A stretch of 64,000 bases of DNA from positions 36,852 to 100,851 of the forward strand of contig JAHHIL010000016.1 in the NCBI GenBank assembly GCA_019358975.1, in the 5' to 3' direction. The stretch is from Trichocoleus desertorum ATA4-8-CV12. Its GTDB lineage: Bacteria; Cyanobacteriota; Cyanobacteriia; FACHB-46. The notes beneath the pieces are model-generated. The model saw nothing but the letters and a program-made list of their open reading frames with translations. It was not told the origin of the DNA and made no database searches. Numbering within the stretch: position 1 is the stretch's first letter; each line of letters opens with the position of its first letter. Shown here one piece after another: positions 59,038-64,000 of the stretch. The position numbers were made by a program, and so were the translations under genes.

Positions 59038-59586
59038 ATGCAAAAACATGGTCCTTGGACAATTCAATCCAGTCATGAACAATATCAGAACTCTTTTATT
59101 CGAGTGATGGAGGATCAAGTCATTCAACCGGATGGAGAACTGGGAAGCTATGCTACAGTGCGGGTGCCACGAGGAGTCGCTATCTTGGCGATCGATCCGC
59201 AGAATACGGTGTACCTGACTCGGCAGTTTCGTTATGCTCTCGGCCAAGCCAGCATTGAGGTGGTGAGTGGTGCTATTGATGGGGATGAGTCTCCTCTAGA
59301 AGCAGCTCAGCGGGAAGCTCGTGAAGAGATGGGAATTGAAGCCCAAGCCTGGACAGAATTGGGAGTGGTGAACCTTGATACTTCAATTGTGCAAAGCCCA
59401 GTTACCCTCTTTCTGGCTCAAGAGCTGAGTTTTGGGGAGAGCGATCGCGAGGGTACAGAAACTATTGAACCTGTCAAAAGCTCTCTAGACGAGGCAGTGC
59501 AATGGGTGATGAACAGCGAAATTACTCACTCTGCTAGCTGTGTCTTAATCTTGAAAGCCCATCACACTCTAAATCGCTTAGTTTAA
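59038..59586 (+). CDS. NUDIX hydrolase (ADP-ribose pyrophosphatase-like)
   Basis: 182 residues. The NUDIX box runs from VSGAIDGDESPLEAAQREAR into EEMGIEA, matching G-x5-E-x7-R-E-U-x-E-E-x-G-U with the metal-binding glutamates. The preceding AILAIDPQNTVYLTRQFRYA is the usual ADP-ribose pyrophosphatase layout, where a Arg/Phe strand meets the substrate. It hydrolyses nucleoside diphosphates linked to X, perhaps ADP-ribose. It is an ordinary single gene with the PAS/GAF kinase 195 bp downstream. Confidence 0.88.
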   Translation: MQKHGPWTIQSSHEQYQNSFIRVMEDQVIQPDGELGSYATVRVPRGVAILAIDPQNTVYLTRQFRYALGQASIEVVSGAIDGDESPLEAAQREAREEMGIEAQAWTELGVVNLDTSIVQSPVTLFLAQELSFGESDREGTETIEPVKSSLDEAVQWVMNSEITHSASCVLILKAHHTLNRLV

Positions 59587-59781
59587 CTGGGACTCTAGGC
59601 AGAATTGATGAACCTGCGATCGCGGCTTAGCCCCCTCAGAGCTGGGTAAGCATAAAAGCTTATCCTGCCGAAACAACCAGGAGTTGATTCTTGCTTCAAT
59701 CGTCATAGATTACACGGATGTATACCCTGTGGGGGCTGTGTTACTGGTTAACTGTCTCCCTATTTATAGACATTGTTTAGC

Positions 59782-62781
59782 ATGCCTCAGAATCTCTCTG
59801 CCCCCAGTGACTTACAGCGTGAGGAGCTTTGCTATCTATTTGTTAAGAATCTACCCTTTGCCGCTGCCCTGCTCGATCGCGACATGAACTATCTCATCAC
59901 TAGCCAGCGCTGGTTGAGTGACTTACGGTTAGATCAACAAGATATCATAGGGCGATCGCACTACGAATTTTTTCCCCAGCACTGCCAACCTTTGAGTGCT
60001 GCCCACCAACATTGCTTGGCGGAAAACACGGAGCTTTGTGTAGAGGAACAGTTCCAACCATTAGATCAGGCGATCGCTTGGCGGCAATGGAAAATTTGCT
60101 CTTGGCAAGATAAAGTGGGTGCCATTGGGGGCGTTATGCTGGTGGCTGAAGACATTACCCAGCGCAAGCAAGCCGAAGCAGCCCTACGCGAAAATGAAGC
60201 GGAACTGCAAGCTATTATCGACAACTGCCCTGCCATTATTTACCTGAGAGATACCCAAGGTCGGCTGACTCGTGTAAACCGTCAGTTTGAAATCTTGACG
60301 GGGATGAGTGCCGAACAGATTTGCGGCAAGAGCAGTCATGATCTTTTTCCCAAACATGTCGCCGATGAACATTGGAAAAATGATCAAATCCTGTTAGCCA
60401 CTGGCCAAGCAGTCACAGTCGAGGAGTTAGCGCCACAGGCCGACGGTCTACATACTTATCTTTCCGTCAAGTTTCCAATTTTTAATTCCAAGGGAGAAGT
60501 TTCTGTAACGGGTGGTATTTCAACAGATATTAGCGATCGCAAACAAGCCGAGCAGGCGCTAAAAGAGAGCGAAGCACTGTATCGGCAGATGTTAGATGCT
60601 ATCCCTGATATGGTGCTTTGCAAAGGAGAGCGATCGCGCATCATTTATGGCAATGAGGCGTTCCGTAACTTCTACGGCAGGACTAACGAAGAACTGCAAG
60701 GTTTGATTGATTCGCCAGTCAACGACCCAGATTACACTCAGCAGTATATCAAAGACGATCTTTATGTATTTAGCACTGGGCAAACGCTCAATATCCCTGA
60801 GGAACCCGTCACTCGTCATGATGGATCTGTGCGTCTGTTTCACACCATCAAAACTCCCATTTTTGATGCCGCAGGCAATGTCGTTCAGACAATGGGCGTT
60901 TCCCGCGACATCACAGAACGCAAGCAAGCAGACATAGCCTTGCAACAAGGGAAGCACCAGCTAGAAGAAGCTCAGCGTCTAGCTCACATCGGCAGTTGGG
61001 ATTTTGATCCAATGACCGGGGTGATTTCTTGGTCAGACGAGGTGTACCGGGTTCACGGGTTGCCAGTTGGGCCAAAAGCCCCTAGCTACGCAGAACTGCT
61101 ACAAATGTATCACCCCAGCGATCGCGATCTATTTCAGGAAGCTGTGACTAAGGCACTCACTGAAGGAGCAGCTTACGAGATTGAATACCGAATTATTCAA
61201 CCTACTGGCTCAATCCGCCACATTCATGCCAAAGGAGAAGCCATCCTGAATGAGCAAGGAGAAACTGTTCGCCTCTTTGGTACTATCTTTGACATTACCG
61301 ATCGCAAGCAATTTGAAGTAGCTCTAAAGCAATCCGAGGCCAGACTGCGAGAAAAGGCCCAACGTGAACAACTTCTCAATCAGCTCACAAATCAAATTCG
61401 CAGCTCCCTCAATCTTAACCAAACCCTAGAAGCAGCGGTACGAGAAATTCAATCCCTGCTGCAGCTCGATCGCTGTTTATTTGTCCGCTATCGCCAACAT
61501 ATTGAGCTTCCTTATTGGGAGATCACTCAAGAAGCTAAAGATCCTGCCCTCAAAAGTTTTGTAGGTTCTAAAACTGTTGATGCAGATATCTTACCCTTGG
61601 CGGAGAAAGCCTTGAGGCGAGCGATTGTGCGCATTGATGATGTGCAATCAGAGCCTGATCCAACCACTCGACAGTTCTTTACCTTTTTAGGCTACACTGC
61701 AATGCTGACTATCCCTATCCATACCCAATCTGGTGAAATTGGTATTATCTGTTGTGTTATGACTCAAGCGGTTCGGACTTGGGATAATTCAGAGGTAGCC
61801 TTACTCCAAGTAGTGGGCGATAACTTAGCGATCGCCATAGACCAAGCCAAGCTATACGAACAAAGCCGTGCGGCTGCGGCCACTGCTCAAGCTCAGACCC
61901 AGCAACTAGAGCAAACTCTCCGAGAACTCCAGCAGACTCAAGCACAGCTAGTCCAGACTGAGAAGATGTCTAGTCTGGGTCAACTTGTTGCAGGTGTGGC
62001 TCACGAGATCAACAACCCTGTAAATTTCATTTATGGCAACCTCAGCCATGCTGATGAGTACATGCAGGGCTTGCTACATCTGTTAGATCTCTATCAACAA
62101 CATTACCCGCAACCTCATCCTGAAATTCAGCAACAGAGGACAGATGTTGATATCGAATTTCTTTCAGAAGACCTACCTAGGCTACTGTCATCTATGAAAG
62201 TAGGCGCAGACCGCATTCAAAAAATTGTACTGGCGCTTCGCAACTTCTCCCGAATGGATGAAGCTGAGGTTAAGTCGGTGAATGTCCACGAAGGCATTGA
62301 TAGCACGCTGATGATTCTCCACAACCGCATTAAGGATACACCTAATCATCGTGGCATTGAGATCATCAAAACATACGACAAGCTGCCTTTGTTAGAATGT
62401 TATGCCGGACAGCTCAATCAAGTCTTTATGAATGTGCTCTCGAATGCGATCGATGCGCTCAATGAACGAGACAGTCAGCGATCGCCTCAAGAGATCAAGC
62501 AAAATCCTAGTACCATCACCATTCAGACTCGTAAGCTCGATGCTCGGCAAGTGCAGATTAGTATTGCGGATAATGGCCCTGGTATGCCCGAACCTGTCAG
62601 ACAGCGCTTGTTTGAACCCTTTTTCACCACTAAACCGATCGGCAAAGGCACAGGTTTAGGTTTATCTATCAGTTATCAGGTGATCGTTGAGAAGCATTTG
62701 GGGCAGTTGGAGTGTATCTCTGCTCCAGGGCAGGGAGCCGAGTTTTTAATTACTCTCCCCCTTGCCACTAAGCGACTGTAG
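59782..62781 (+). CDS. Multi-PAS/GAF soluble histidine kinase
   Basis: 999 residues from the ATG at 59782; a TTG nine bases upstream is also open. Four PAS/PAC units occupy about 20-130, 138-258, 265-385 and 395-515 (the ends marked by VAEDITQRKQAE, GGISTDISDRKQAE, GVSRDITERKQAD and GTIFDITDRKQFE). A GAF domain follows at about 535-690 without the bilin cysteine pattern. The kinase has H741 in GQLVAGVAHEINNPVNFIYG, NQVFMNVLSNAIDAL, and ADNGPGMP / GTGLGLSIS. The kinase half closely resembles that of the GAF kinase at 41398-44292. Signal and partner regulator are unknown; PAS units suggest redox, oxygen or light. Confidence 0.9.
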   Translation: MPQNLSAPSDLQREELCYLFVKNLPFAAALLDRDMNYLITSQRWLSDLRLDQQDIIGRSHYEFFPQHCQPLSAAHQHCLAENTELCVEEQFQPLDQAIAWRQWKICSWQDKVGAIGGVMLVAEDITQRKQAEAALRENEAELQAIIDNCPAIIYLRDTQGRLTRVNRQFEILTGMSAEQICGKSSHDLFPKHVADEHWKNDQILLATGQAVTVEELAPQADGLHTYLSVKFPIFNSKGEVSVTGGISTDISDRKQAEQALKESEALYRQMLDAIPDMVLCKGERSRIIYGNEAFRNFYGRTNEELQGLIDSPVNDPDYTQQYIKDDLYVFSTGQTLNIPEEPVTRHDGSVRLFHTIKTPIFDAAGNVVQTMGVSRDITERKQADIALQQGKHQLEEAQRLAHIGSWDFDPMTGVISWSDEVYRVHGLPVGPKAPSYAELLQMYHPSDRDLFQEAVTKALTEGAAYEIEYRIIQPTGSIRHIHAKGEAILNEQGETVRLFGTIFDITDRKQFEVALKQSEARLREKAQREQLLNQLTNQIRSSLNLNQTLEAAVREIQSLLQLDRCLFVRYRQHIELPYWEITQEAKDPALKSFVGSKTVDADILPLAEKALRRAIVRIDDVQSEPDPTTRQFFTFLGYTAMLTIPIHTQSGEIGIICCVMTQAVRTWDNSEVALLQVVGDNLAIAIDQAKLYEQSRAAAATAQAQTQQLEQTLRELQQTQAQLVQTEKMSSLGQLVAGVAHEINNPVNFIYGNLSHADEYMQGLLHLLDLYQQHYPQPHPEIQQQRTDVDIEFLSEDLPRLLSSMKVGADRIQKIVLALRNFSRMDEAEVKSVNVHEGIDSTLMILHNRIKDTPNHRGIEIIKTYDKLPLLECYAGQLNQVFMNVLSNAIDALNERDSQRSPQEIKQNPSTITIQTRKLDARQVQISIADNGPGMPEPVRQRLFEPFFTTKPIGKGTGLGLSISYQVIVEKHLGQLECISAPGQGAEFLITLPLATKRL

Positions 62782-62784
62782 AGA

Positions 62785-62814
62785 GTAGGGGCATAGATAC
62801 TTTAGCGCCCCTAC
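62785..62814. terminator. Short GC-rich hairpin between convergent genes
   Basis: GTAGGGGC (62785-62792) and GCCCCTAC (62807-62814) are exact complements with a 14-base loop, just after the PAS/GAF kinase stop; a T-rich stretch (ATTTTCTTTT) follows at 62822-62831. The stem shares its GTAGGGGC end with the palindrome inside the RAYT gene. Confidence 0.55.
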
Positions 62815-62830
62815 AGAGCGAGATTTTCTT

Positions 62831-63235
62831 TTAGGCAACACCGACACGAGCTAAATCATTGAGGCGTTGACGAACCACGAGATTAGCGACACCATCTACG
62901 TTGTATGCATAACGACGCTCGAACTCTCTCACCGCAGCGACAGTTCTAGGGCCATAAAAAGGTTGGTTCTGAGGAATGTTAGCTCGGATTACGCGATTGA
63001 GATTGCCCTGTAAAATCCGCATAGCCTGCTCTGCTTTTGCCATCGTAATCGGCCCTGCAATCCCATCTACTTTAAGCTTGAAATAGGTTTGAAAAGCTTT
63101 AACGGCTTCAACCGTAACTTTATCCGTCAGCGGGCCTTCGTAGCTGGAGATTGGGAAGTTAGGATCGTTTGCAGGAGAGGCACTGAAACCGTGACCATTA
63201 AGGATGCTGCGGAGTTGGGCATTGGTGTAAGTCAT
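62831..63235 (-). CDS. Peptidoglycan-binding-domain protein
   Basis: 134 residues with two PG_binding_1-like repeats: the first (about 5-70) holds VTVEAVKAFQTYFKLKVDGI and AGPITMAKAEQAM, the second (75-130) FYGPRTVAAVREFERRYAYN and VDGVANLVVRQRLNDLA. The F-x-G-x-x-T and V-D-G-x-x-G/N marks are the family's binding features. No signal peptide is visible, so either it is cytoplasmic (some cyanobacterial members are) or it is exported by another route. AGGAATTC lies upstream of the ATG as a fair ribosome site. Confidence 0.82.
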   Translation of the reverse strand: MTYTNAQLRSILNGHGFSASPANDPNFPISSYEGPLTDKVTVEAVKAFQTYFKLKVDGIAGPITMAKAEQAMRILQGNLNRVIRANIPQNQPFYGPRTVAAVREFERRYAYNVDGVANLVVRQRLNDLARVGVA

Positions 63236-63454
63236 GATGAATTCCTGTAAGGGTGTTTGGGCTTGATATTCTGATCTACAGATCCCTAGGTTCCTTTTTC
63301 GTGAACTGAGCTATAGATCACCCGGATGGGGGACTGAGGCTCGTCCTCTTGGACTACAGCCCAATTAGAGCACCCACAAGAGGTGTTCCTACCAGTGTTA
63401 TCTACTCATGTCAAGGAGAAAAATAGGCGAATAAGCAGGAGAAGATGAGAAGTC

Positions 63455-64000
63455 TTAAAGCTTTTGACTTCTTTGGGCTAAGCTGACAACGACAGTCGCT
63501 AGCTCTGCGGGCTCTACGGGTTTAGGGATATGAATCTGGAAACCAGCCGCAATTACCCTTGTACGGTCTTCAGCTCTAGCGTAGGCTGTTAATGCCACCG
63601 CCGGAACTAAGCTTCCCTGGTCTGCTGACATGGCTCTAATTCGATGAATTAAGCTATAACCGTCCTCTTCGGGCATCCCAATATCACTGATCAGCACATC
63701 AGGCTTTTTGGCCACAAGTAGCTCCAATGCTTCTTGAGCAGAAGTTGCAGCAAACACCTCGGCCTCACATTGCTCCAGAACTGCTAGCAAGTAATTGCGG
63801 GCATCGGTCTCATCATCTACGTTAATACTCTGACGCCTTTAAGTGAAGGCGGATTGCTGAAGGATACGCCTTGCCCTAAGGCTATGCATTGCCGCATCTT
63901 TCTTTACAAATAGAATAATAGTCAGAGAGTTTACGTAGTCTGGAGTTGGGCGATTGCCGCTTCATCCGCCTCAGGTAGTCGGGATGTCAAATTTTACGAA
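63455..64000 (-). pseudogene. Frameshifted remnant of hybrid histidine kinase with receiver domain
   Basis: The intact part (63455 to about 63838) is a receiver domain: VDDETDARNYLL, phospho-acceptor in DVLISDIGMPEEDGYSLI, switch VALTAYARAED and IPKPVEPAEL. It has no start codon, and a TAA at 63839-63841 closes its frame. Just upstream in another frame is SNPPSLKGVRVL, the usual run-in to such a receiver, so a base seems lost at 63821-63822. Further upstream (63974-64000) FVKFDIPTT, then in another frame EADEAAIAQLQTT, match the tail of a kinase ATPase domain. At least two frameshifts and stops are visible, and the gene continues beyond the window. Confidence 0.7.

Overview
This is cyanobacterial chromosomal DNA. 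The octamer GCGATCGC (HIP1) recurs throughout, inside genes and between them. The genes include several cyanobacterial types: an RppA/RppB-like two-component pair, phytochrome-type GAF sensor kinases, a cytochrome c6-like protein, a PAP/fibrillin-like protein, MenH (phylloquinone pathway), AMIN-domain and PEP-CTERM proteins, and GC-rich intergenic hairpin repeats that I recognise from many cyanobacterial genomes. The content fits a filamentous freshwater or soil species; I cannot name genus or species. No rRNA or tRNA gene was recognised.

Layout. 0-8 kb: a truncated HNH nuclease gene, a trehalose synthase/maltokinase fusion, a coiled-coil protein and an SLH-domain glycosidase-like protein. 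8-13.6 kb: a PEP-CTERM exported protein, a long di-haem peroxidase, a TMEM14-like membrane protein, a DUF815 ATPase and a beta-barrel-like protein. 13.7-15.5 kb: a more AT-rich accessory patch with a PIN-toxin remnant, two small secreted orphans, a strong 18-bp hairpin, a gene relic and a two-repeat CRISPR-like locus. 15.5-18.4 kb: an RlmL-type RNA methyltransferase and a COG2509 flavoprotein. 18.4-21.6 kb: a second accessory patch with a RAYT transposase carrying a 20-bp palindrome inside its own reading frame, a PBECR-like/DUF2283 pair that looks like toxin-antitoxin, and an unassigned Era/dynamin-like GTPase.

21.6-28.6 kb: MtfA-type peptidase, DUF4126 protein, PhyH dioxygenase, GH43 protein, a membrane protein and a RarA ATPase fused to a methyltransferase-like domain. 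28.7-33.7 kb: a CrtYcd-like lycopene cyclase-domain protein, a fibrillin-like protein translationally coupled to a secreted protein, a putative lipoprotein methyltransferase, an amino-acid permease and a second beta-barrel-like protein. 33.8-36.8 kb: RppB/RppA-like kinase and regulator, a divergent membrane protein and a holin-4-type membrane protein. 37.7-41.3 kb: DEAD-box helicase and a stand-alone EF-G paralogue. 41.4-46.1 kb: a three-GAF kinase with two putative bilin cysteines, an SDR protein and a dual-specificity phosphatase.

46.4-51.8 kb: an exopolysaccharide export module (Wza-like protein, Wzc-like tyrosine autokinase, convergent GT4 glycosyltransferase). 52.2-57.1 kb: a cytochrome c6-like protein, two small unknowns, an AMIN/serine-hydrolase fusion, MenH and a SAM-hydrolase-family protein. 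57.5-64 kb: a tandem-repeat membrane protein, a NUDIX hydrolase, a PAS/GAF histidine kinase, a peptidoglycan-binding-domain protein and, at the right edge, a frameshifted remnant of a hybrid histidine kinase.

Most genes form short transcription units of one to three genes. Convergent pairs are often separated by hairpins. No single large unknown system is obvious. The best candidates for novelty are the CRISPR-like mini-locus, the palindrome inside the RAYT gene, the GTPase beside the toxin-antitoxin-like pair, the RarA/methyltransferase fusion and the two-cysteine GAF kinase.
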